Source: Seison nebaliae (Eukaryota > Rotifera > Pararotatoria > Seisonacea > Seisonidae). From it: 64,000 nucleotides of DNA. The position numbers and the translations under genes are program-made. The DNA lies in the NCBI GenBank assembly GCA_023231475.1, contig JALJEE010002622.1, positions 23,813 through 87,812 on the forward strand, given 5' to 3'. The notes beneath the pieces were generated by a model, which was not told the DNA's origin, ran no database searches, and saw only the letters and a list, made by a program, of their open reading frames with translations. Shown here in pieces: positions 1-10,343 of the stretch (position 1 is the first letter of the stretch; the number at the start of each line of letters is the position of its first letter).

Positions 1-1
1 T

Positions 2-190
2 TCACACCAAGTAAATAACAACAACAACAACAATCACAACGGTTACGAAGAAAGAAATCGATCGTCACTTCCATCGACCAGACACATCTCCTCACACCGA
101 ACAACGACGACGACAACTGATACGTTCGGAGAACACAATTTCCCCACATCTAAACTCGACAACGTCCGAATGTTTTTTTTGAAAAAATGA
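2..190 (+). CDS. 3' end of an unidentified Asn/Thr-rich protein (partial)
   Basis: The frame starting at base 2 is open from the window edge to a TGA at 188-190, about 62 codons. It reads an Asn run coded by AAC repeats, then Ser/Thr/Arg-rich sequence with a Thr run, ending near KLDNVRMFFLKK. Low-complexity Asn and Thr runs are typical of the clear genes in this window, which supports a real coding tail. No domain is visible and I do not recognise the protein. The start lies outside the window. The last few codons run into a T-homopolymer, so the real end could be a splice donor slightly upstream instead. Confidence 0.4.
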   Translation, partial: SHQVNNNNNNNHNGYEERNRSSLPSTRHISSHRTTTTTTDTFGEHNFPTSKLDNVRMFFLKK

Positions 191-1006
191 TTGAACTAAA
201 ATTGTTGGGGGGATTGGGGGAAGAGAATTTGGAGTTGGATTGGAAGAAATTGGAGAATTTCAGAGAAATATATTTCCAATTCATCCCAGTGAGAAGAAAC
301 TTAAAATTATTTCTAGAAAATTATTTCCCACCAATTCTCATTCGTCTTTAAATAGTTTTCATTCAGACAATCATTTCTCTTTTTCTTTGAGATGTCTCCC
401 GAAACTCCTTTCACTTCTCCATCCTTCACAATTTAGTGACTTTTCTCCTTTAGATTCATCCACCGTCTCCTCACTCATTAACTAACTGAACTGCGACATA
501 TTCATATATTTTTTTTAATTTTGTTATATATTGAAGAAAGTCTGGGATATCAGAAACATATTATGAATGTGCGACACATATTATTAATCCATTTTTATTC
601 ATGTTCTTGTTAATTTATTTATTTTGAATCATTCTCCCAATAAAAATTGATAAATTCCTCCACTAAACTCTTCAGGAAATTGGAGGAACTCACTAATTTC
701 ACTTCTTCCCAACTGAATGACAATTCAGACAATTCTCAACCTAAACGGACAAAAATAATCTCAGATGATCTGATTGAATTATCTAGAGTTCTAAATATAG
801 TTGATAAAACGTTAATTGTAACTTCGAATCAACTTTATTAGAATAATTTTTATCTTTTTGAAATATTTTACTTATAACTCACAATGTTTAACGGTAGAGG
901 AACTATTAACCTGACAGCATGATCGATATCAATGTTATTCTTTCAACAATAGTTTCAACATGACAGTGCACAATGTTACGATTGAAATTTTTACAAAAAT
1001 GTATAC
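191..1006. other. Intergenic; two unsupported small ORFs
   Basis: AT-rich stretch. Two small plus-strand frames are open (240-485 and 647-841). The second reads a Lys/Glu/Ser-rich peptide with a QPKRTK motif and could be a terminal exon, but I see no clear acceptor or partner exon. I do not call either a gene. Confidence 0.4.
995..999 (-). terminator. Pol III terminator of tRNA-Arg
   Basis: Five A on the plus strand make a T5 run on the minus strand, 7 nt past the 3' end of the tRNA-Arg gene. A run of four or more T is the standard RNA polymerase III stop signal. Confidence 0.55.
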
Positions 1007-1079
1007 CATCCCTGGTGGGATTCGAACCCACGGCCTTTGGATTAGAAGTCCAACGCGCTATCCACTGCGCTACAGGGAC
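1007..1079 (-). tRNA. tRNA-Arg, anticodon TCT
   Basis: On the minus strand this folds into a full cloverleaf of 73 nt with no intron. The acceptor GTCCCTG pairs with CAGGGAT, with one G-T pair at the end. The D arm is GCGC/GCGC, the anticodon stem TTGGA/TCCAA encloses loop CTTCTAA (anticodon TCT, reads AGA), and the T stem GTGGG/CCCAC encloses TTCGAAT. The discriminator base is G. Internal promoter boxes A (TAGCGCAGTGG) and B (GGTTCGAATCC) are intact, and a T5 terminator follows. The gene looks functional. Confidence 0.95.
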
Positions 1080-1942
1080 ATATATCAACTTCAATTAATT
1101 TGATTATACTGTATCGTAAATTAATAGATAAATATAAAAATGTAAAAATCGAATTTTTGATTCACTGCACAGATTTGTCATTTCTGATGGTGGATCTGCA
1201 TCGCTCGAGATTCCATTACGTTGGCAAAGATCGAAATTTTTAAAATATATTTTATTTTCTATTCGGTTTATTTCGAGACCATCCGATGATTATCAACAGT
1301 TAATGTTTCCATATTATTTTAATAATCGTATCATAAATAACATAATAATTACATCGGATTATATCAGTTCTTAAATGGAAACACCTTATACGATTATTAG
1401 ATCGTTTGGTGTGTCCATCCTAATTCTGTGTCCATTTTGGTCATGAGTCTTTTCGTTTCTTCCCACTCTTTTCTATCTCTTTAGTTTCCGCTAAATATCA
1501 ACTTTCCGACTTTAATTTTTTTTAAAAAATTAATATTAATAAATTAAATTTCTTTTTTATATTTTGTCGTCTATGAGAATTTTCCACCATTCTTTATTAA
1601 TATTAATAAACACTAATAATAATGAGTCGCTTTATTGTTATTTAAATAATAAACTATTAAAATTGAATAATTATCATAATTACTAGTGTTTCTCATCTCG
1701 TTATAACGGAATAATTACCAAATTATTCTCCATTTCAAATGAGGAAGAATTTAGTTGAATTTAATTTATGGATAACTTCTGATTAATTACATACCAAAGA
1801 TAATAAGATATAAATTAATTTTAAATTTATTTGTAATTGGTTGAGAAGAATAAATTGATTAGAAGATATAAATAAATAAAAATAAAACATAAGAGAATTA
1901 TTATGGTACTCTCATTGCCATCGAATAATTATCATCAACATC
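1080..1942. other. AT-rich intergenic stretch
   Basis: Very AT-rich (1500-1880 is almost all A/T) with short poly-T and AATAAT tracts. I see no gene, RNA or ordered repeat here. Confidence 0.5.
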
Positions 1943-2312
1943 CTATGCACCACCTTGGGCAATCATCTCCAGAACGGCGTCCCTCAACTCTATTAATTCC
2001 TCCAGTGCTGAACCATCGGCAATGGCAGCTCCGGTTTCGAACAAGTCGGCTAATACGGCTAATAAATTGCTCAAGACATCCTCGCCAAACACCTTCAAAT
2101 AGCTCAATTGACAGAATGGTTTCAACACTGTAAATTGTGTAGCCAAATCACAAATGAGACTGTTGATGAATTTCGCTTCGAACACTCGAATATAACTGTC
2201 CATTGGACATTCTATTTCCTGGTCGCTTGTCACTCGTCGATTATACGGTCCACCTAAAAATATCCCAACGAATTTGTCGAAACGGAAAAATAACTTAACG
2301 AGATTTCTTCAT
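1943..2312 (-). CDS. Small two-exon protein of unknown function (107 aa)
   Basis: The spliced model has a 13-nt first exon (2300-2312, ATG AAG AAA TCT C), a 46-nt intron (2254-2299, GTTAAG to TTTTTAG), then a 311-nt exon (1943-2253) ending in TAG. It gives 107 residues starting MKKSRGPYNRR. A short basic N-terminus is followed by a mostly helical, Leu-rich and acidic body (ALEELIELRDAVLEMIAQ) with few charged breaks. I do not recognise the family. The tiny first exon and good splice signals support a real gene. If the start were instead the GTG at 2233, the basic head would be lost. It is transcribed away from RRP9 with about 417 bp between the two starts. Confidence 0.55.
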
Positions 2313-2729
2313 TAGGATCGAAATTGCCAATTACTTTTCCCATAATAGCGGTAGCGCAGAACGTTAATAAAATCAGTTTTATCATTTTCAACAAACGAAT
2401 AATAATAATAATTTAGAATTGGAAAGTTGAAGAGAATATCGAAGACTATAAATAGTGACACGTTTCTCTTGAGTGAATGAGGGATCTGTGAAGAAAGTTG
2501 ATGGGGAATGTGGAAAGTATTCTTTCGCATCTTCTTCTCCTGCCTCAATTTCACATTCTCTCGTTTTATTCCGTTTTTCACAGAACTTCTTTATTTTTTC
2601 CACATTTGAAAATAATCGAAAAATTTATCATTGGCGTCATTGAAATTGCTGAAATAAAAAGATAATTAAATATGAAGAAAGAAAGAAATGTTCAATGGAA
2701 ATGATCGGCGAATGCAATTTTAGGCTTTT

Positions 2730-4176
2730 ATGTTTCACGTGAAAAAAAAAATGAAAAATAGAAAACGTCGATCGACCGGTCGTTCGACTTTGTCGGAGAA
2801 GTTGTACAAAGACGAGGAAATCCAATCGTCATCGGATGAAGAAGAATTGAAGAAAATAGTGAATCGAGTAGTGGATGGAAATGAAGGAGAGACGGAGAAA
2901 GATGAAATGTTGGGAAAGATGTCGGAATATATCGGAGAATTATCAGAAAAGAATTTAAAAGATGATTTGGTGAATCCATTCGATTTATGTTCAGAAATTA
3001 ATTGTGAAAGTTGAATTTAATTTAAAATTAACTCCCAATAAAATAATAGACATTATCATCTCTAGGAAGACGTTGGGACGGTCGATACCTATAGCGATGA
3101 CATTATCGATGAAAACGGAGGAATTATATTCCATCGACAAAAAGAACGATTTGAGACGTTTCCACATCACTCACACGATCCAAGATAATTGTAATCGAAT
3201 TAATTTAAAAAAATATTTCGTTAATCATAAACGACAATTTACCGCTCCCACCACCATCGACGTTAACGGAAATAATGAGTTTGGTGCGGTGGGCGATGTT
3301 GACGGATGTCTCACCATCTGGAAGAACGTGGAGGATGATATGAAGATTTTGGAGCGATTGAACGCACATCGTCAATCGGTGACGACGGTAAAATTCCGTC
3401 GTCATTCGAAAATGAATGATGATTTTCAAATTAATAATATGAATCGATCCAGTTACAATTTATTGAACGAATTGTTTAGTGGGGGCAAAGACGGTGTAAT
3501 TCGCACTTGGAATTGTGCAACTTTGTTGCCCATTCGCACATTTGTCGGTCATCATTCCGTCGTTTCTTCCATCGATATCTTCTCCAATGATCGATTCATT
3601 TCAGCCGGTTCCACCGACAATTCCATTCGGTGTTGGAAAGTGGAGGAAGAGTCCCAACTCATTTTCAACACCTCCAAATATTGTGTGGATGTTTTGGCTT
3701 ATTTGAATAATAATTTATTTGTTGGAGGAACGAGAGAAAAGTTTATTATTTAATTTTTATTATTTAATTTCTATTTATATAGTTCAATTCTCTTATTTCA
3801 TGTGAATAAGAAGAATGCCATTTTCACGAAATCGAATGCTCACACCATCAACCGACCGACAATTGATGAACATAAATCATCAGAATTACCATACGATTCG
3901 TGGATTACGGCGATGAGTACGATACCATCATCTAATTTATTCGTATCGGGAAATGTTTATGGGGAGATCAATATGTGGAAGTTGAAGAATGATATGAGAT
4001 CGTTCACTCTCCTTCGAACCATCGATCAATTCTATGGCGTCGTTAATTCTTTATGTTTAACCAGGAATTATCTGGTGGTCGTTCTGGCGAAAGAGAACGG
4101 TGTAGGACGTTGGATATGTTATCGCGATAAGAAAATAGAGAATGCTGTAAATATTTTTAAAATTTCAAATAAATAA
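2730..4176 (+). CDS. RRP9: U3 snoRNP protein RRP9 (U3-55K), WD40
   Basis: RRP9 binds box B/C of U3 snoRNA in the nucleolar small-subunit processome that cleaves pre-rRNA. The N-terminus is basic then Ser/Glu-rich (SSSDEEE), as in the family, and a WD40 propeller follows. Signature matches to human RRP9 are the blade reading EEESQLIFNTSKYCVDVLAYLNN (human KIPEESQLVF..GSIDCIHLIN), the SWITAMSTIPSSNLF strand and the closing GVGRWICYRDKKIENAV (human RLGRWWRIKEARNSV). Intron 2 (3741-3782, 42 nt) is clear. It joins GGTREN to SILLFHVNKK across the DGSVALW-like blade. Intron 1 lies near 2990-3066, but its exact ends are uncertain because several donors and acceptors fit. The stop is followed by EIPR1 70 bp later on the same strand. 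Confidence 0.85.
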
Positions 4177-4246
4177 AAATTTAAATGTTAAGCTTTTGTA
4201 TCGGCTGCGTTTGGGAAATGCAAATTTTTCTCATCTGTATTCTCGA

Positions 4247-5674
4247 ATGACATCCACCATCGTCACCACTCCTACATTTAAAAACAAGAATGAAATTGAT
4301 TCTGTCATATTTGGAATTGAGAATTATGTTTTTCTTCAATTTCTAAATTTATTATTATAAAAACATTTTTTATACTTTTTCTCTTCATTTCTCGTCTTTA
4401 GGGACGATGTATCACACCGACATTCTATCAGTTCAACGAGTCATGGTTCATGACGGGCACTCAGGTCAATTTAGATCGGAGTATTTTTCATTTGTTATCC
4501 ATTGACGGCGATCGAATGGAGAATGGAATTGTGGATAAATATTCTTTCGATTTCAGTCACGGCGACATCTGGTCAATTCGAAATTGTACAGAATTTCCTT
4601 CATTGACCGCCATCAAATACAATCGTGTATCGTCGAATCAATACGATTTTGGAATATGGAAAATTGAAGAGGAATTAATAGAGAAAAAAGATATGGAATC
4701 GATATCGTTAGATGAAGCGATATATTTCGGAGAGGAACGAATTAATTCGTTCGAATGGAAACCGTTGTTCTCCCAACAATTCGTTCAATCCATCGATAAT
4801 GAAGCGAAAATTTTCGATTTTGACAATAACAACATTCGACCCATCGTCAATTGGAAGATTGGGAGTGGTAACATCAATTCGATTGAATGGTCACCACATT
4901 TCCAATCGTCGTTGATCGGTCTCCTTTCCACCAATTCCTTCATCTACTTCTACGATATCAGACAGAAATTGTTCGTATTTGATATATGCTTATTATGAGT
5001 TCTGATGAATATAATCGATTTTAGAAATACACATCAACTCTCCACACCGAATTATGAGCGTATACAAACATTCGATTTCAATCGGAAATCTTGCAACTTT
5101 TTCGCTTCAGGTGGAAGTGATGGTTCGGTGAAGGTGTGGGACATGAGGAAATTAGACAGAGAAATTAAAAAGTTTTCCGACGAATGGACTCATTGGTTGG
5201 TCGTTTTATTTCTTAATAATAATTATTTTTTTTTTCAGGATTTCTTCCGTTTCTTATAATCCGTTGAACGATAATTTCCTTCTCGCTTCCAGTTATGATG
5301 GACAAGTTCTCCTTTATAACATTATTAATTTGGAGGAAGAAGATGATGGAAAAAATGGGAGAAATAGAGAATTGTTCGACGTACATGAAATTTATGGAAA
5401 TGAAGATGATGATAAACATAAAGATAAGGATAAAATGAAATGTGATGAAATTGATGAAATTGAGATTCCCGAACATATTCATAAAGAATTGTTAACAGAT
5501 CGAATCATCTCCTCTTATCGGGATCATGAGGAGAGTGTTTATGGTTGTTGTTGGTCTAATCAAGACGCTTGGCTTCATGCGTCAATATCGTTTGATGGTC
5601 GAATAGTTTTTCGTACCGTTCCAAAACACGAGAAATATAATTGGCAGGCTTATAAATCATTCCTTAGTATTTAA
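4247..5674 (+). CDS. EIPR1: EARP/GARP-interacting WD40 protein EIPR1 (TSSC1)
   Basis: EIPR1 recruits the EARP and GARP tethering complexes for endosomal recycling, endosome-to-Golgi traffic and dense-core vesicle formation. Four exons splice cleanly: 4247-4327, 4402-4970, 5025-5195 and 5239-5674, with introns of 74, 54 and 43 nt. Family landmarks are in order: VIFGIENY then GRCITP (human VIYGLEFQARALTP), GDIWSIRN, WDMRKLD, DEWTHW-ISSVSYNP (human HSHWVWNVRYNH) and the last blade HEESVYGCCWSNQDAW (human HEDSVYAVDWSSADPW). The start ATG at 4247 gives MTSTIVTTPTF, an N-terminus as short as the family's. A Lys/Asp/Glu-rich insert sits in the last linker, where vertebrate EIPR1 also has an acidic loop. 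The gene converges on the ankyrin gene, with stops 22 bp apart. Confidence 0.9.
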
Positions 5675-5696
5675 ATTTAAATTAATTTATTTTCCT

Positions 5697-6833
5697 TTAT
5701 TTTTTACATGATATCGACATTAATGAATTAGTTTGATGTATGTTGAAATTGTCACATCGAATTCGTCGTAATAAATCTGATTGTTTTGTCTCTAACAATT
5801 CCATCGTATGATTATCGTCCTTCGTCAATTGTTCGACGAATCGAGCTGTTCGTGTTCGATTGGAAACGAACTCTTTCGCTCCTCTCTGCTTCAATAATTG
5901 ATATGTATGTTTCGCTTCGAATATTCTAGCCCACGTCAATGGAGTGCAACCACATTGATCCTCTGCGTTTATCGGACAAGAACGATTTAATAACATTTTA
6001 CATAAAGTCACCTAGTCAAATTGAAAAAATTTAAATTATTAATTAAATTAAATTTGAAGATTAACATCATTATGAGCTGCCGCTATATGTAAAGGTGACC
6101 AACCCCAAGAATCTCGTATATTCACAACGGCATTATATTGGAGTAGAATGTTCACCATATTCACATTTCCGTTATCGACGGCGACAGATAAATTGGAAAT
6201 TCCGTCCGTCGTTCGTCGATTAACTATCGCGTCATTCTCCAACAATAATTCCGTTATACCTCCAAATTTACTTTATTGAAATCCTTCCAAATTTATTCAA
6301 ATTTCTAACGAGTGTTATTGTTGGAGACGGAAATCCTCAACGGAGTTCGATTTTGACAATCAAATTGATTGATCAAAATTTTCAATTGATCTTCTCCTTT
6401 TCGTTCGCGAATTTCCTCTATGACAAATCGTACCAATCTCTCATTGTCGTAGAGTGAAGAATAATGGAGGACGTTTTGTTCAAATGTATCCCTCACACTG
6501 ATATCGGAAGCGTTATCTAACAGAAATTTGAGTGATTCGATATCATCTATAAATAAAGGAAAATTTTAAAATTTATTAAATTTAATTTAATTAATTAATT
6601 AACATTAATATAATTAATCGAATGATAAAAGAGAAGTGGAACTAACTCAATTTTAGTGCCAGGAAAATTGGCTGAGGTGGAATGGCAACGTCACCATCAC
6701 AATGGTTCAATGAACGTTCGATTAATTTAGATTGATTCAATTTGAATAAATTGCGAAGTTCATTCAAATTATTTCCATAAATAGAGGCATAAATTTCATG
6801 TCGAAGTTGAGGTGCGGATTGTGTTTGTCCCAT
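5697..6833 (-). CDS. Ankyrin-repeat protein with a likely N-myristoylated start
   Basis: Four exons on the minus strand: 6647-6833, 6310-6546, 6066-6259 and 5697-6011, with introns of 100, 50 and 54 nt and frames that join exactly. The protein starts MGQTQSAP, which fits the N-myristoylation rule (Gly2, small residue at position 6), suggesting membrane attachment. Ankyrin repeats follow, with helix signatures such as TPLRISVSNNNTRITELLLEN, WGWSPLHIAAAHND, VTLCKMLLNRSCPINAEDQ and CGCTPLTWARIFEAKHTYQLL. The last about 60 residues are charged and non-repeat. I cannot assign a named family. Myristoylation is inferred from the first eight residues only. The gene is divergent from a second ankyrin gene that starts 682 bp away. 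Confidence 0.75.
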
Positions 6834-7086
6834 ATGATATTGTTGATGATGATAATGATTATGATGATGATGATGGGGAGTGAGTTACCTTCGAAATAGA
6901 TAACTTCATTAAAATATTGAGTACGATTACGTCGTCCAATTATTCACTGACGTATCTTTGACACATAAAAATAAATGTTTGGTTGCAACGAAATTTCTGT
7001 TGGGGATGAGATTGATAGAAATCAAATATTAAATTCTTTCAACTTTCATCTTTTCCTCATGAACACGATTATGTAATATACTGAGG

Positions 7087-7120
<34 letters not shown>

Positions 7121-7515
7121 GTAGTAGTAGTAGTGCAGAATGAATGAATGAGATTATTCTTTTAACGAATTAGCAAATAAAATTTAGTTGAATCAATACC
7201 ATGAGATGGTGGAGAGATGTTAATTTGAGGAATTTGAATAAAATTGAATTTTCGTCGTAGGAGACGAGATGGATGAATGGATGGATAAATAGAAGAGTAG
7301 TTTTTCGATAACCTTGTAAGGATGATGCGTCATTTCTCTTTATCTAAAACAAAAATTATCAAGTCTAATAAATGGCAAATATGTTTTCTAAGAAAGTTTA
7401 TTAATTGACAATCACTTCTTTCCTGCTCTATTATCGTCTCCATCCTCATTCCACACGAAATTATAAGATTTTCATTATTTTAAATTATTATAAATTATTA
7501 TGACAGAAATTTAGA
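6834..7515. promoter_or_regulatory. Shared spacer between two divergent ankyrin genes
   Basis: This 682-bp gap separates the start codons of two ankyrin genes that run apart, so it should hold both promoters. It contains a CAT/ATG-rich run near 6838-6875 and an (ATT)n then (AGT)n microsatellite at about 7090-7132. I see no TATA box or other element I could defend. Confidence 0.4.
7090..7132. repeat. (ATT)n/(AGT)n microsatellite
   Basis: About ten ATT units are followed by five AGT-type units in the spacer between the two divergent ankyrin genes. Confidence 0.9.
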
Positions 7516-9155
7516 ATGACTTTTATTCTAAAGAAATCGAATGTTGGGGAATTGTATGAAAAATTACAACAATATTTCCATGATCGGAAAGTTGAACAAT
7601 TACGTCAATTCCTCTCCAGTCTCAGTAAGAAGAATTGTCGAACGTTGATGAATTATGTAGTTGATGAGAATGAGGGTTATCGACCACTCCATTTGGCGCT
7701 GAAAACGAAAGCGAATAAAGTCGCCGAGTTGTTGATTGAGTTTGGTGCCGACATTAACCAGAAGGACTATATGAACCGAAATTGTCTTTATTACGCCACC
7801 GTTGGTAATAACATCGACGGTGCGGCTTTAGTCTTCAGAGAGAATCCAAAATTCGATATTGACGAATTAGATTATACAGATCGACCAGTTTTCTATTACG
7901 CCATCTCTAATAATTATGGTTAGATTGAATTACTAATAATAATAATTAATAATTATAATTAATAATAATAATTATTATTAAAAAAAATTTAAAGAGGAAA
8001 TGGCAAAGTATTTGATAGGAAAGAATGCTTTGAAAAATCATTTGTATAATAATTGGAGGATACCTCCATTGAATTATGCGTGTGATGTGAAAAATATCGA
8101 ATTGGTAAATTTATTGTTAAAAAATGGATGTGATGTGAATTGTTCGGATAACGAAGGATTGACACCGTTACATGTAGCGGCGGCACACGACCAAGTTCCT
8201 TCTTGTCTTCAGAATATATTAATATTATAGCAGTAGAATAATTTGACAGTTGGAGATATGTAAACTCCTTTTGGATTATCATGCTTTCATGGAGAAGACG
8301 GATCGAAACAATCGAGTTCCATTAGAAGTGGCGAGTGAATATAAATCGGCCAACGTCCATGTTTGGCTTACAAAGAAGATGAAGGAGCAGAATCCAAATT
8401 TCCACGATGGAACTGACGATGAAAGTGAGTCGATCGATGGGAAGATGGTAATGAACACATTCGTTGACGATGACGAATATGACGATGAATATGATGACGA
8501 AAAAGAAAACGACGAAATTCATGAGCAAAATGATCAAATGAAATCTAATGAGAGTGACGATATCGACGACGACGACGACGAAGAAAATGAGAGAAGTGAA
8601 ACATCTTTCGAAAAGAGTCGACGTCCTACCAATACCACCATCACCACCACCACCACTACCACCACTCCGATTACGAAAAAAAAACATCGGAAACATCATC
8701 ATCATCATCATCATGATGATGATGATGACGACGAGAAAGTGAATGAAGATGAATTGGAAGAAATACCAGAAAAGCTCAAGAAGAAATCGACGACGAAAAA
8801 TAAAAATGACGTGTCCAATAGTAAAAGTGAAATTAGAAATTTGAAAAATTTCCGAAGAAAACATTCTTCATTCTCCAACAATTCCACAGTGCACAAACCA
8901 TCGAATAATGGAAGACAAATTTCTGATAGATCGACTGACGACAATTATGAGGATGGAATCGATTGTCGATCATTGTCCACTGATCATAATCATCTCAAAG
9001 TGTCCGATGTTCGATTACGACATCCGAAATCATCGACACCTCCCAATCTCCATCCAGAAGTGAAGAATGGACATTTTAAGAAAATTAAAAATCGCATCTC
9101 TCTCATTCAACCGATTCAGAGATTGAAAATGATTAAACGCAAATTCAAATCATGA
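7516..9155 (+). CDS. Ankyrin-repeat protein with long acidic disordered tail
   Basis: Three exons: 7516-7918, 7995-8194 and 8250-9155, with introns of 76 and 55 nt. The joins are exact: NNY-EE-MAKYL and HVAAAHDQ-LEICKLLLDY, the second restoring a perfect ankyrin helix pair. Repeats run from about residue 50 to 240 (YRPLHLALKTKANKVAELL, GLTPLHVAAAHDQ, NRVPLEVASEYKSANVHVWL). The remaining half is disordered: Asp/Glu-rich, then a Thr run, an eight-His run followed by Asp, Lys/Glu-rich sequence, and a basic end (RLKMIKRKFKS). It has no signal peptide or TM segment. It is probably an intracellular adaptor, but no named orthologue is recognised. It may be a distant paralogue of the divergent neighbour, since both are ankyrin proteins of similar repeat number. 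Confidence 0.75.
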
Positions 9156-9490
9156 GAGACCGTTTTTTTTTCATGGTTGACTGGGAAAGAACAAACATTT
9201 TTTTCTTTTGTTTCATCAATTTTTTTATTTATTATATTATTTATAATTTTTCTCCTCCTCCATTATTATAAACAGATGATAAAATCTGATTTATAAAAAA
9301 AAAAAGAATTTGAAATTTGAACTCTTTCTCTCTGTCTCTGTCTGATTGAAGTTCATTGGAATTATAGAATTATTCGTCGTATTTTTCCCAGAAAAAATAG
9401 GAGGAATTTTTTAGGAAATAAGAAAAGTTTTTTTTTCATTAAAAAAAAAGAATTATCTTCATTCAAGAGGAAAATTAGGAGATGAAATTA
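9156..9490. other. 3' spacer between ankyrin gene and DDI1
   Basis: Convergent gap with A/T homopolymers and an ATTATT tract, probably both 3' UTRs. No gene seen. Confidence 0.5.
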
Positions 9491-10343
9491 TTATTTTTCT
9501 TTTCTCAACAGAAAATTGGATAAGTCCTTCACTTTCGATGCTGTATTCGTGTTCGTGCTCGTGCTCGTTGTCGTCGTATTAGTGGTGTTGGTGAGGAAGG
9601 AAGATGACGGTTGAATTAGTCCCTCCATCTCTGTAAATCGTTTCGGAATTTCATTCTCGGGAAGAAATGGTGTGGCTATTGAACTGCCGAATCTCAATTG
9701 ATTCGTACTCAAATCGATACAACACTGAAAGAAAAAATTGAAATAAATTGAAATAAATTGAAATAACTAAATGTCTCTTCAACATGTCCAATCCGAGTAA
9801 CATGTCAATGGATTGATCTTTCATGATTGATAAGGATACTTGAAGGAGATTCTCGTCAATGTTCAATGGTGCTAATAAAAAATATTTTGATAATGATGAT
9901 GGTAATGGAAGAAAACCTAAGTGTACTCGTCCCACAATTTCTTGGGTGCCGACACCTTTGGCCATTCCACGAAATCGTTCATCGATCAAATGAGCGAGAT
10001 TACATCGTTTAGCACACTCCTCACTCATTATTGTCATTTGGGCGCCTGAAAATACATTTTATTAGAATAAATATTTTTTTGAATAATATTAAGATAATAA
10101 CCAGAATCGACGAAAGCCTTCAACGACACATTGTTCACTTTACAATTGATGTAGAGCATGGAAACGGTGGCGAATGATTCGGGGAAATGTTCGATCGCTT
10201 TGAGCATATTCTCCTCCACATTCTGTTGACTGGAACCAAATTCAAATTATTATTCCTCTCACATAAGCTTAATAGTACGAACCGTATCTGTTTGTATCGC
10301 GTCTCTTCATTGGCGATGTTGAAGAAATCGATGGGATCGTTAG
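9491..10343 (-). CDS. DDI1: DDI1/DDI2 protease domain half (retroviral-type aspartic protease fold)
   Basis: Ddi1 is a cytosolic aspartic protease and proteasome shuttle. It cuts polyubiquitinated substrates and activates NRF1-type transcription factors. Four minus-strand exons are 10283-10343, 10102-10229, 9768-10045 and 9491-9724 (introns 53, 56 and 43 nt). They read [21 protein letters not shown] then QQNVEENM (human ADPFDLEAQ..IRQQNIEENM), MLYINCKVN, the catalytic [12 protein letters not shown] (the Gly codon is split by an intron), [28 protein letters not shown] and [10 protein letters not shown]. The tail is Thr/Asn-rich and I see no UBA domain. This is a host gene, not a retroelement. 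The N-terminal UBL and helical domains are missing from the adjacent sequence. A UBL exon on the same strand at 28.2 kb could supply the start. Exon 10283-10343 may extend upstream. Confidence 0.88.

Noticed and set aside
906-1094. 62-codon minus-strand ORF
   Set aside because: It reads through the tRNA-Arg gene; no protein evidence.
8322-8864. 180-codon minus-strand ORF with Val/Phe/Met runs
   Set aside because: Antisense of the GAT/GAC/CAT/ACC repeats in the ankyrin gene tail.
9651-10229. Retroviral-type aspartic protease motif (DSGA) suggesting a retroelement
   Set aside because: Flanking sequence ([44 protein letters not shown]) is the host gene DDI1, spliced by introns. No LTR, RT or integrase nearby.
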